Numbered from the stretch's first letter, positions 31,940-42,538 are shown. The stretch: DNA of 43,613 nt from Haplomitrium mnioides (GCA_049999725.1 JBNGIS010020551.1:1-43613); one strand, 5' to 3'. The notes: generated by a model from the letters alone, not told the origin. Program-made: numbers and translations.

Positions 31940-32795
31940 TTTGCATACCCTCTTGGTTTTTATATCACACAAATACAAAACTTTCATACTCATGCACAAA
32001 CCATCGATCATACCATACTATGGTATAATCACTTAGGACATCTGGGCACCACAATGTTTTGAAACATTCAGAAACCCGATCTATTCTTTTAAGCATAAAG
32101 CCATCTATGATTGAAAGACCATGTATGCATTGTTCTCAAGGAAAACTAGCTTTACGACCAACAATCTCCAAGACAATTATGGAAATTCCAAAATTCTCTG
32201 AAAGGACCTTTGCAGATATTTGTGGTCATATCAACCCATCCAGTGGACACTTTCTGTACTTCCTGATGATAATCTGAGCTTCAACTAAATGGTCACAAGT
32301 GTCATTACTCTCAACCTATAATTTAGTCTTCCCGAGGATATTGGCATATATTCTGAAATTGAAAGTTAAATTTATAGAAAGTCCAATAAAAGTCCTACGA
32401 GTTGACAATGCGAGAGAGTTTACATTAAGAACATTTGATGACTTTTGCATGACTATGGATACCTAATACTCTATCTTTCATGTTCATTTTCAAAATGGAA
32501 AAGCCGAAAGAGTAATTCGCACCAACTTGCCTACGGTAATATACCAGATTTATCCCATTTAAGAGTTTTCGGTTGTCAAGTCTTAGTTCCAATTATAGGA
32601 CCGAAAAGGACTAAGATAGGCCCTCAAAGACAAAAAGGCATCTACGTGGGATTTGACTCCCCTTCTATTATACGCTATCTGGAACCATCCACATCTGATG
32701 TTTTTCAAGCCAGATTAGCCAATTGCCATTTCTATGAGGATATATTTCCATCTCTTTTTGAAGATAAAAATTCTTCATTACCAAAAAAACTCTAA
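31940..32795 (+). pseudogene. Integrase of copia element B
   Basis: The pre-integrase zinc region appears as ILWYNHLGHLGTTMF and CMHCSQGKLALRP. The core then reads RTFADICGHINPSSGHFLYF (first Asp), RVDNAREFTLRTFDDF (second Asp) and HFQNGKAERVIRT (Glu kept). A deletion follows, joining it to LAYGNIPDLSHLRVFGCQVL and KGIYVGFDSPSIIRYLEPST. It needs three frames and has stops, so it is inactive. Confidence 0.85.
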
Positions 32796-33139
32796 TGGGA
32801 GATTGAAAAAAACACCAATGGAGGTGAAGATGAAGTCAAGAGACTTCTTCACTTAGCTAAAATCGTCGAACAATTGCGAGATTCATTTAATGAAATTGCA
32901 AAGGTAACAAGGTCACATATTTCTGCGGTGAATATTCTTGCAAGAATTCAAGATATTTCTAAACCAGTAGTTAACCAAGTACCAAGACAAAGAGAGTACA
33001 CCCTCTTGGCTAAAAAGACTCTCAACCTCAGCAAAAAGCTTCGACAAAGAGAACTACATTCTCAGCTAATGTGCGAAAAGCATCATCATCTACACCTTTA
33101 CTATCTCAACTGACCATCTCCATGTTGGAGTACCCTGAT

Positions 33140-34940
33140 AATCAAGAGATCTCGATCCACTATATGGATGTATGGGTTATATGGCAAAGAGAGAGTGTAG
33201 ATGTAGATGACCATTTCGCATTTCTAGTTTCATAGACTATATATCCGATACACCACTTGATCTTAGATCTATCAAAGAAGCTATGGACAGTTCTGAATGG
33301 ATAGAGTGGAAAAAGACAATGGATTCAGAACTTGATTCCATGATATAGAGGAAGGTATTTGAACCTTTAGTCCATGTTCCCTCTCATGCCTATTTAATCG
33401 GATATAGGTGGATTGTTGTGAAAAAATGAAATGAAAAAAAGCAAAGTTGTTAGATATAAGGCACGCCTTGTAGCCAAAGGCTATACTCAAATACTTGGGA
33501 GAGACTTTGATCTCACATATGCCCCAGTTATGGATGCCATCACATACCGGTTCCTAGTAGGCTTTTCCTTAGGACATGAGCTCATTACAAATCATATGGA
33601 TGTTGTGACAGCATACCTATATGGGCTATTAGATACCTAGATGTATATGAAAGCTCCTCCAGAGCTTATAGCAAGGAATATCTATCATATTCAGGGGGAT
33701 AATGTCACTAAGCAAAAACCATCTAGCAACCTATCTACCTCTTTACCATCGACCATAATTAAACCTAATGGTGGTAGTACTGGGTCATGACCTATAGTCC
33801 ATGAGATGCAGTCTAGGGAGAAAAGACCAATTGTCCCCTATATGCATCAATCCATGCCGCTGGCCAAGGATGGATATCTAGTCCAGATCTTTTGATCTAT
33901 TTATGGACTTAAGTAGAGTGGCTGAATATGGTATCATAGATTTCATGAGGATATGATAGCCATAGGTTTTCACTTTGATGACATTGCCCCAAGTTTATTC
34001 ATCAAGAATGTTGACAAAGAATTTATAATTGTCACATTATATATTGATGATATAGACCTATTCGATCACCAATCCTTACTTGAGTAGACTATTTCTATGC
34101 TTATGAAAATTTTTGATACGAAGGATATTGGTAAGACAAAGTATTGTTTAGGATTACAATTTGAGTACCTACATCAAAGTACTTACACTAAGAAAATCCT
34201 AAAACAATTTAATATGGATAAATCTCATCTAGTAGCATCACCTATAGAGATTAGAACACTAAATAGAGAAAAAGATATTCTCCAAAAAAAGAAAGACATA
34301 GAGCCAATCCTGTGATCTGAGATACCATATCTCTTCGCTATAGGAACTCTTATATATCTTGCAAATCAAACACACCCTGATATTTCTTTTGCTGTGAACT
34401 TGCTTGCAAGATATAGTTCACAACATATTATATGGCATTGAAATGGTATCAAGCGTATTTTAAGATATTTACAAGGCACAATTGATATGGGACTATTTTT
34501 CCCAAATACTACTGATCAAATCCTTATCGGCTATGCAAATGAATGATACTTTTTGGATTCTGATGATGCTAAATCCCAAACCGGTTATGTATTCCTATAT
34601 GGCTCTACAACTATATCATGGAAAAGTACAAAGAAAACTTTGACTTGTACATCCTCAAACCATGCAGAGATTATAGCCTTGTATGAAGCTTGTAAGGAGT
34701 GCTTATACCTACAAAGGATGCTTGATCATATTTATTTACATTGTGGCTTACCTTGTATTTTTGACCCAACTATTGTTTTTGAAGATAACTTGCCATATGT
34801 ACACCAGGTCTCATAGGGTTTCATTAAAAGAGACTGAATTAAACACATTGCACCTAAGTTTTTCTTCACCAATGAGCAGAAGAATGACACTATTTCTGTG
34901 CAGGTTATCTTTGATAAAGAGAACATTGCTGATATTTTAT
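33140..34940 (+). pseudogene. Reverse transcriptase and RNase H of copia element B
   Basis: It reads SVDVDDHFAF-like sequence, SSEWIEWKKTMDSELDSMI, KARLVAKGYTQILGRDFDLT, YAPVMDAITYRFLVGFSLGH and VVTAYLYGLLDT. An extra segment follows (YHIQGDNVTKQKP ... MHQSMPLAKDGYLV), then SIYGLK with a stop, LYIDDIDLFDHQSLLE, GLQFEYLHQSTYTKKIL, and RNase H DSDDAKSQTGYVFLYGSTTI, SSNHAEIIALYEACKECLYL. Many stops and at least three shifts occur. The closest relatives in the window are copies A, C and D. Confidence 0.9.
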
Positions 34941-35227
34941 GAAGGCCTTACCTCCGACATTGCACCAACATTTTTGTCATTCTCTTGGTCTACGGAGATT
35001 ATCGACATTATCATTATGACTTCATCGACTAATATTTCATTATATGGTCAATATCATCATACTTGTCTCTGATATATCTTTGTTGTATATTCTGCTCATG
35101 GCCTTTTTTTTTTCAGGGCATCATATGATTATTCTTTGGTAATATATTTGGTCTACAACTAACTTTCTTCTTATTATTTCTTCTCTATATTCAGTCACTT
35201 TATAACATACATATCCATTTATAAATG

Positions 35228-35392
35228 GTGGTCGTACTCTTTCCCTCGCAATAGTATGAGAGGGTTTTAATGAGGCACCATCTTTATACTTCATAAGAAT
35301 TTTTTTAGTAGTGTTGGCGATATTTTATCATAGGATTTCACCTTTATCTTACATGTGGTTACAACATTCCCCATGTTATAACCAAGAGGGAG
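35228..35392 (+). promoter_or_regulatory. Copia B 3' conserved block and polypurine tract
   Basis: TACTCTTTCCCTCGCAATAG then AGAGGGTTTTAATGAGGCA at 35233-35276 is the block shared with A, C and D. The polypurine tract AAGAGGGAG ends at 35392, next to the LTR. Confidence 0.8.
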
Positions 35393-35661
35393 TGTTACAC
35401 TATATATAGTAAGATAATTAGACTAAAATACGATTAGTTCTTAGCCTATGATTAGTGTATATAACTAGAATTATGATTAGTTCTAATCCTAGGAGATTAG
35501 CACATCTACCTTTATGTTCTACAAACATCATTGTACACATATACACACATTCATTGATACATTGATATATCGAAAGAGAAGAGAAGTGGAGAAGGAGATT
35601 TTCTTATTATCTTGTATCTTGATTCATGTTTCATAGATTGAATAATCATTCTACTTCAACA
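35393..35661 (+). repeat. 3' LTR of copia element B
   Basis: It runs from TGTTACACTATATATAG to CTACTTCAACA, is 269 bp, and is collinear with 28379-28629 apart from an insertion near its start. Confidence 0.9.
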
Positions 35662-35749
35662 AAGGAGATTTTGTTGATTGGAGCAATACTGCTATCAAGA
35701 ATTGAGGTGGAGCTATTTGGCAAAAAGATTGTGCTACAAGAAGACATGG

Positions 35750-35817
35750 TGTTATATCTTCATGGTGAAAACCCATAGCTAACATCTCTTCCTGAAATCT
35801 TTGATGCCATATTGTGA
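35750..35817 (-). pseudogene. Small copia RT fragment, reverse strand
   Basis: The reverse strand reads IWHQRFQEEMLAMGFHHEDI, the stretch after YGLKQSGR in copia RT. It is very close to the right end of copia D (24340-24412). Nothing else of the element is present. Confidence 0.75.
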
Positions 35818-37379
35818 GTGAGAGCATATTTGTGGATAGAAGATCAGAAAGAGTCAAACAGTTTTTCTTTGGCATAGTGGAGTAAGAAGGAAGTGGTAAC
35901 ATTTCAATTTTTGTGTAAAATAAATGCTAATAGTGTAAGGAGGAAAGGAGAAAAGTATCGGAGTGGTAAGAGCTCCATCTAGTCACAAATATGAGAAGAG
36001 GGAGAGGGATTGGCATCATGAGGAAATTGGTGACAAGGAAGTCTTGCTAGACTACAGGATTGAAGAAGGAAGTCTATCATGAGATGACATGGACCGCCTA
36101 GTGTGAGATCCGCAGGTTCGAGCAAGTTATACCACAAATCTAACAAGTCCAACAGAGGCTCCTATCAATTTGGTGCATCTTAACGCAGACCAGACATGGA
36201 TGTATGAATTGAAAGGGTTGATTGAAGCACAAAGGAAGAAAAATTTGAAAGTTTGAAATCGATGGTGTCTTGGGCAGAAAAGAAAAAGTCTGAAATGGAA
36301 GAAGAGGATCTCTGGAAACATGAAAATTTGAAAGCAACTAATGGAAGCTTGAAGCATAAATCAAACCTTAGATCGACAAAAGAATCAAAAATTCAAAATC
36401 CAGCAAAAGCGAAAGATCGAAATAAGGACATAAAGAGAGAGAAACAAAAATTCGAGGGAAGATCGTCAAGAGATTTGAGGATTAAAAAGCCATAGAAGCC
36501 CTAAGTAGAAATTTGAAAGTTCGACTGAAGCGGAAGATCAAAAAGCCCCAAAATTGAAAGTTCAAAAACAGGTTGTTGAGGAATCATAAAGTTCAAAAAA
36601 GCTCCAGAAATGCAAAAATGAAAACAGAAGAAAAGAAGATCAAAAAATCAAAAGTTCAAAATGAGGTTTTTCATGAAATTTTGAAACATCAAAAGGCTAC
36701 CAAAAATGAAAGTTTGAAGCTCAAAGTTGAAAGTTCGAAAGGGAGGCTGCACCGAGAAAGATGAAAGTTTCACATAGTGTAAATTGGAAAGTTCCAAAGC
36801 TCAAAAAGGGGTATAAGTATGAAGTTTGACATAGAGTTAGTAGCAATTAGTGAACACTTGAAATTTAGTATAAGAAGAGTTGTTAGTATTAGTTCTAAAT
36901 AGAAGAGAAGTTAGATTAAAAGTAAGACTAAAGGGGTATTGATTAGTTTTTTCATGAGGAACTCTGTGAGTGCCATGGCAGAAGCCATGAATCAGCTATA
37001 GGAGGATGCTGTTGTAGAATTTATGTGAAGTTATCACATATTGGTTTCTAGATTATAACAATATAGAGATTAGTGAATAGATTTTAGTCTAATAGAGAGG
37101 ATAAGTGTTAAAGTAATCACCATGAAGCTAGAACTAGCCACAAGTTGGAGAATATGGATACTTGTTGGTTGAATGTAGTAGAGCAAAGTATTGTGCAAAA
37201 TTGTATGTGCTTTTGGAATAGGTGTGTCATTTCACAAGTAAATAGAGGAATAGGTGTTTAGAGGAACAACACTTGGATATGGGATTGAGGGGGATTACTC
37301 CAATGATGTGTTCTCAGCATCAGCCTTTGGGATATATCAAGTTAAAGTGGCCTAAATATTCAGCTTGAGGGAAGGAAAT
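35818..37379. other. Non-coding stretch with degenerate repeats
   Basis: It is rich in A and G on the plus strand. It includes the GAAAGTTC repeats (36240-36800), and the Lys-rich frames at 36253-36495 and 36573-36764 are by-products of that composition. From 36800 to 37379 no gene is seen. It ends in GAGGGAAGGAAAT, a polypurine-like tract just before an LTR start. Confidence 0.5.
36240..36800. repeat. Degenerate GAAAGTTC repeats, site 2
   Basis: More than ten occurrences of GAAAGTTYGAA, AAAGTTCAAAA and similar, at irregular spacing. This is the same motif set as at 29430-29790 but denser. Confidence 0.65.
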
Positions 37380-37789
37380 TGGTGTAATAAAGGTGGGCAC
37401 TAGAATGTTGACCTAAAAATTCCAAGCAAGTTGGGTGATTGGTTGCTTGGGGGTGTTTTTTAAACAGTTTTGGTTTTAAATCTACTTATATGTTGGTTTT
37501 CTTGTTCTAGAAATATCATTCATACAATTTGTGTAATTCTTAGCTAATTTTTTATTGTGCTAAAGTGTGAGAAGTGTTTGTTTTTGTTGTAAGAAAGGGT
37601 TGTCAAGCCAAGAGAAGGAAAGCATTCCATTTCTGAACTGATAGAGTGCAGTTTCAGAACTCTATAAAGAATTTGGAAGGGTTGTAAAAATGATTTAAGA
37701 GAAAATTTCTATATAGATTTTGCATAGTTCGATACTTGGTTGCATCTTTTAGGGTTGGAATGTTCACCCTATGCTACGACATGATTTCA
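37380..37789 (+). repeat. Gypsy LTR (Athila/Tat-like) next to a PBS
   Basis: It begins TGGTGTAATAAAGGTGGGC after a purine tract and ends ATGATTTCA four bases before a PBS. The right border is well supported by the PBS. The left border is inferred from TG and the purine tract. No second copy is in the window. Confidence 0.55.
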
Positions 37790-37793
37790 TTTT

Positions 37794-37811
37794 TGGCACC
37801 GTTACCAGGGA
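37794..37811 (+). promoter_or_regulatory. Primer-binding site, Athila/Tat type
   Basis: TGGCACCGTTACCAGGGA resembles the TGGCGCCGTTGCCGGGGA site (tRNA-Asp type) of plant Athila/Tat gypsy elements, with transitions at CpG-like places. The following T-rich leader is also typical. No gag follows before the copia E LTR at 38101. Confidence 0.7.
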
Positions 37812-38100
37812 TCTAGTTTCTAATGTTTGCTCTTAGGTCTGCGTTAGAGTGTTATTTGTTAAATGTTGTGAACCTATTTTACTTGCAACTATTAAATTCT
37901 GTTCTTAACATTATGTTGTGTTAGTTTTTGTAGTATTTTGTATTTTGTTTATTTTTAGTTTTACGAAAAATTTAGAGAATAGAATAGGATTGATTAGAAA
38001 CTGACTGTGAGAAGCATAATCTTTAGTAATTAGTAGGGATATATGAATACTTGAAATTTTAGAAGAGGATAAAAAGAGACAAAGGAAAGAAAGAGAAGTA

Positions 38101-38354
38101 TGTTGAATGATAATTGCAATATACAATGCAACATGCATGGCCCAATAGCTCAATGTATGATGTGCAATCAATCTACTCTTTTCTCTCCTCTCATATCATA
38201 TATTCTCATCTCTATAGTAATCATACAATGTAGTATATGTATCTAGTATTAGTACTAATATAATCTACTCACTAATGGTAGACTAGTAACCTAATTATAG
38301 ACTAGTTAAAGTATTTTTTAATCCTAGTTTTATGTTACTCTATATATCATAACA
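38101..38354 (-). repeat. 3' LTR of copia element E, reverse strand
   Basis: On the reverse strand it reads TGTTATGATATATAGAGTAA to CATTCAACA and matches the copia A LTR (21517-21766). A reverse polypurine tract (CTCCCCCTTGG) follows at 38355. The E interior stops at 38401, where copia C is inserted. Confidence 0.85.
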
Positions 38355-38401
38355 CTCCCCCTTGGTTATAACATGGGGAATGTTATAAACAATTGTAACA
38401 T

Positions 38402-38519
38402 TGTTGTAATGTGATGTGCAATAAACATACAACATTGGCCATTAGCTCATGCAAATACATGAAGGTATGAATCTTCTCTTCTTCTTCTCTTCTCTATCTC
38501 AAGTCTCAATCCTCTTCTC

Positions 38520-38571
<52 letters not shown>

Positions 38572-38581
38572 NNNNNNNNNN

Positions 38582-38629
<48 letters not shown>

Positions 38630-38777
38630 AAAATGATAATCCAAATATGATTATAGTCATCTTAATCCTAGGTTAGGCTTAACCTAACATGGTTACTAAT
38701 TATAGATTAGTAGCCTAATCTTAGGTTAAGCATCCTCCTCTTATCTTACTAAGCATGTTACTAAATATACTCTAACA
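38402..38777 (-). repeat. 3' LTR of copia element C, reverse strand
   Basis: On the reverse strand it starts TGTTAGAGTATATTTAG at 38777, next to the polypurine tract complement CTCCCCCTTGG. It ends ...CATTACAACA at 38402. The left border is placed where similarity of E's interior to copia A stops. The LTR contains a trinucleotide repeat and a 10-N gap. Confidence 0.75.
38521..38628. repeat. (ATA)n microsatellite with a 10-N gap
   Basis: ATA/TAA units run almost without error on both sides of a 10-N gap at 38572-38581, about 33 units in sight. The Leu-run and Ile-run frames drawn through it are artefacts. True length is unknown. Confidence 0.97.
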
Positions 38778-39211
38778 CTCCCCCTTGGGTATAACATGGG
38801 AATGTTGTAAACAACATTAACATAAAACATCGTAAGATGAAGATAAGAGGATATAGCTCAAACTCCCCCAATAGAATCCATATAAATCGATAATGATGTT
38901 GCCTCATTAAAACCCTCTCATACTCCTTCGAGGGAAAGAGTACATCCATCATGATCAATTTGTAAAAATATCTAAAAAATAATGAAATAGATCGATATAA
39001 AAGATAAAGGATATGGCTATAGGCTAAGAAAATTGCATAAGAGCATAATACGAGGAGACAATATAAAGATGATCATATGGAAAATATAAGAATACATTGC
39101 TAGTATAGAAGATATAATCGTGGAATCAATATAAAAGATAAAGATAGTCGAAGATAGAGATATATATCACAATAAATTGGATAATCGGCAAAGTCCAACA
39201 AGATTGCAATA
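38778..39211 (-). promoter_or_regulatory. Copia C 3' untranslated region
   Basis: On the reverse strand the RNase H is followed by AT-rich non-coding DNA, the shared block AGAGGGTTTTAATGAGGCA (38901-38919 in complement), and the polypurine tract CCAAGGGGGAG beside the LTR. Confidence 0.75.
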
Positions 39212-41039
39212 TCATTGATGCAGCATCAGAGGTAAAGCCTTGGTAAAAAGATCAACAATATTGTCTTTCTCGGTAATCAATTGCACATATATCGTGTCGT
39301 CCTGCAGCTTATGTGTAAAGAAGTATTTTGGTGCGATATGTTTGATACGATCTCCTCGAATAAATCCCTGCGAGATCTGCTGTACACAAGCCAAATTATC
39401 TCCATAGAGGGCAATAGCAGATAGACAAAGAAGACCATAAGAAAGATAAATATGATCAATCATCCTACGTAAATAAATGCATTCCCAACTCGCTTCATAC
39501 AGAGCAATAATCTATGCATGATTGGAAGATGTGCATGTCAAAGTTTTCCTAGTACTCTTCCATGATATGGTTGTAGAGCCATATAGGAATACATACCCAA
39601 TTTGGGATTTAGCATCGTCAGAATCTGAAAGGTATCCTGCATCCACACAACCGGTTAGGATTTGATTAGTGTGTTTTGGGAAATATAGTCCCATGTCAAT
39701 GGTTCCTTGTAAGTATCTGAAAACTCTCTTGATGCTATTCCAATGTCGGATGGTAGGTTGTGAACTATGTCTGGCTAGCAAGTTCACAACAAAGCAAATA
39801 TCAAGACAAGTTTGATTTGCCAAATACATAAGAGCTCCAATAGCGGAGAGATATGGAATCTCAGATCCGACAATAGGTTCTATGTCATTCCGTTTACCGA
39901 ATAAATCTTTATCTCTATCCAGTGATCTAATCTCCATAGGAGATGTGATTAGATGAGATTTATCCATATTAAATTGTTTTAGGACTTTCTTAGTATAAGC
40001 ACTCTGATGGACTAAAATTCCATCGTCAAGGTACTCAAATTGAAGTCCCAAGCAATAGGTTGTCTTACCAATATTCCTTATATCAAAAATCTTCTTGAGC
40101 ATAGAAATAATCTACTCAAGGAGGGATTGGTGTCCAAATAAGTTTATATCATCAATATAGAGTGCGACAACAATAAATTGTTTGTTGATATTCTTGATGA
40201 ATAAACTAGGTGCAATGTTGTCATAGTGGAAACCCATAGCTATCATCTCCTCTTTAAATCTGTGATACCAAATACGACCGCTTTGCTTAAGTCCATAAAC
40301 AGATCTCGTGATCTAGACAACATATCCATCCTTGGCTAGAGGCATGGATTGATGTATAGGAGGGACAATAGGTCCAATTTGCCTAGTCTGCATCTCATGG
40401 ACTGAAGGTCCAAGCCCAGTACTCCTCCTCTTGGGTTGTGAATTGGTGATAGGTAAAGAGGTAGATGGTTCGCGTAAAGGTTTCTCTTTAGAGACATTCT
40501 CCCCCTGAATATGATAGATATTCTTAGCAATAAGCTCAGGAGGAGCTTTCATATAGATCTGGGTATCAAGAAGCCCATACAGGTATGCTATCACCACATC
40601 TAACTGATGTGTCATGAGCTCATGTCCTAGGAAAAAGCCAACTAGGAGCCGGTAGGTGATAGCATCCATGACTGGGGTATATGTGAGATCATAGTCTCTC
40701 CCGAGAATTTGTGTATAGCCCTTGGCTACAAGGCGTGCCCTCTATTTGACAACTTTGCCTTTCTCATTTTGCTTCTTCATAAAAATCCACCTATATCCGA
40801 TTAAATTGGCGTCAGAGGGTTTGGAGACTAAAGGTCCGAATACCTTCCTCTGTATCATGGAATCCAATTTGGAATTCATCACTTTTTTCCATTCAATCCA
40901 ATTGGGGCTATTCATAGCTTCTTTGACAAACCTTGTATCAAGATGTATATCGGATATAGTTTGTGAAATCATGAAGGCGAAATGGTCATCCATGCTCACA
41001 CTTTCTATTTGCCATAAAATCCCAGTATCCATATAGAAC
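39212..41039 (-). pseudogene. Reverse transcriptase and RNase H of copia element C
   Basis: This is the best-preserved RT in the window, on the reverse strand: SVSMDDHFAFMISQTISDIH, NWIEWKKVMNSKLDSMIQRK, ARLVAKGYTQILGRDYDLTY and HQLDVVIAYLYGLLDTQIYM. The extra segment YHIQGENVSKEKP ... MQTRQIGPIVPPIHQSMPL comes next, then SVYGLKQSGRIWYHRFKEEM, ALYIDDINLFGHQSLLE and YTKKVLKQFNMDKSH. RNase H reads GCVDAGYLSDSDDAKSQIGY, SSNHA (stop), HIAPKYFFTHKLQDDTIYVQ and VDLFTKALP. A handful of stops remain (for example after KGKVVK and after SSNHA). The element is cut at about 41040, losing integrase, protease, gag and the 5' LTR. It sits inside copia E. Confidence 0.9.
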
Positions 41040-41929
41040 AGCCACTACTTTGAACTAGGAACAAGCTACTCAAAACAAGAACCTTTTTTTTAAAGAAAAA
41101 TTATGATTTTTCATATCAAAAAAATATAAAAAAACGAGGTTAATTTTAAAAAAAAGTACATGAGTTTTTTGGATTTTGTTTTTGTCGTTCCAACAAGCGT
41201 AATAGAGCAAAAGTCAATTTTGTTATGCAAAATCAATCAATATTACTAGTTTTTATGAAAATATTAGAAAACTTGAATTTGTTTAAAAGTATAAAAATTA
41301 TGGTAAGTTTTCATCAAAAAATTGCATTTATTATTGATTACAATTCTAAGCCTAAAAGTTTAAATACATGTCACAAGAAACTATTCTGAAATATATTTTA
41401 GTGCACAAACTTTAGGCGCGCGTAGACATGGTGCTCTTTTGAACTTTTTTGTTGGAAAAATATTACAAAACACAAAGAAAAAGCCTAAGAGGACTAGAAG
41501 TCAAGGGAATGAGTTTTCAACGGTAAACACAAAAACAAAGAAAATGAAACATTGCATGGATTTAGAAGCTTTATTTTAAATGTCAAGAAAAAAAGGAAGC
41601 TTTCACTTTTAAGTTGAAAATCTATGCAATCAAAAGTGAACGTGGGCTTTCAAAAAGGTTCTAGCAATTAAAAATATTTCATAGTTCAACGAAGCATATA
41701 CAAAAACGTATCATAGCTCAGAATCAAAAAGGCAATAGCTAAAGAGATTGAATTAAGATTGTAAATAAGAAACATGTCCAAGTTTTAGACTTGATTCAAC
41801 TAAACAAATGTTTCAAGATCTACGAAAGAGTCTATGACTTGTGTACAAAAAAAGTTGTAATCGGTAGTCTTTGTATGAAGAAGCATAAGGGTTATGCATG
41901 AGAAGTAGAACTTTTGGAAGGCGTGGGCT
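41040..41929. other. AT-rich stretch, nothing recognised
   Basis: Long A and T runs, no open frame of interest, no repeat unit seen. At its left edge 41040-41055 is the reverse complement, with one change, of 5024-5039. A single GGCGCGCGTAGACATGG near 41414 resembles an isolated half of the palindromic repeat core. Confidence 0.5.
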
Positions 41930-42189
41930 TCCACCCCAAAGTCTATGTGTGTTTAGGAATCCAAGCTCAACATGTGAACACTCCACCTCAAAGTCTAGGT
42001 GCGCTTAGGAATCTAAGCTCAACAAGTGAGCACTCCACCCCAAAGTCTATGCGTGTATAGGAATCCAAACTCACCAACTAAACACTCCACTCCAAAGTCT
42101 ATAAACGTATAAGAATCCAAACTCACCATCTGAACACTCCACCCCAAAGTCTATGCGTGCATAGGAATCCCAACTCACCATCTCAACAT
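41930..42189. repeat. Five 52-bp tandem repeats
   Basis: Units read TCCACCCCAAAGTCTATG then CGTGYATAGGAATCCAAACTC and a tail ending in AACAC. Five consecutive units of 52 bp start at 41930, and a broken sixth follows. Reversed, the core CTATGCACGCATAG equals that of the array at 4320-4690. It lies downstream of the reverse-strand pseudogene at the right edge. Confidence 0.9.
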
Positions 42190-42537
42190 TCCACAACAAA
42201 GACTGACAAGAAGCTAGGTTTTAGGTTCTATAGAAGAGTTTTTGTACATTGTACGTTTCACTTGCAAATCAAATTCTATGCGTGCAAAGGGTTCACACTT
42301 CTACAACTGAGAATACAGACTATAAACGTTCTATTTTTGCAACAAACTCTACACATGCAAAAGATTTCAATTTCTAATTCGGAATCTAAAAGTAAAAACG
42401 GGTACAAAGCTCTTCATATGAGTCAAACAACGCTAAAGATTTAAATTTGTACAAAAAAATCTTTAAAAGAAAAAAAATTAGTCAATTTGGGTAAATGCTT
42501 TAGCGAGATAATAACCTTAAAAGTTGAAAGCAAAATA

Positions 42538-42538
<1 letters not shown>
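42190..42538. other. Diverged tail of the 52-bp array, no gene
   Basis: Scattered CTATGCGTGCAAAGG- and CTACACATGCAAAAG-like remnants at about 42270 and 42350 suggest the array once extended here. The 95-codon frame at 42157-42444 crosses this repeat and is not credible. Confidence 0.5.

Larger units (their letters stand above)
28379..35661 (+). mobile_element. Ty1/copia element B, near full length but decayed
   Basis: Both LTRs are present (28379-28629 and 35393-35661), with gag/zinc knuckle, protease, integrase, RT and RNase H in copia order between them. Flanks are gtgga on the left and aagga on the right, so no clean target duplication survives. All coding parts carry stops. The 5' part of the interior (28630-31080) has no certain coding sequence. 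Confidence 0.9.

Noticed and set aside
28374-35666. Target-site duplication of copia B
   Set aside because: Left flank gtgga and right flank aagga differ at two of five bases, so no duplication is claimed.
35960-36125. Possible tRNA-derived SINE (GTGGTAAGAGC near 35963 and GGTTCGAGC near 36115)
   Set aside because: The two boxes are about 150 bases apart, too far for a pol III A box and B box, and no tRNA fold or tail is seen.
36253-36764. Lys/Glu-rich frames of 80 and 63 codons
   Set aside because: They follow from purine-rich degenerate repeats. No homology and no gene signals are visible.
38447-38676. Frames with Leu or Ile runs around 38520-38628
   Set aside because: They are translations of the (ATA)n microsatellite and a 10-N gap.
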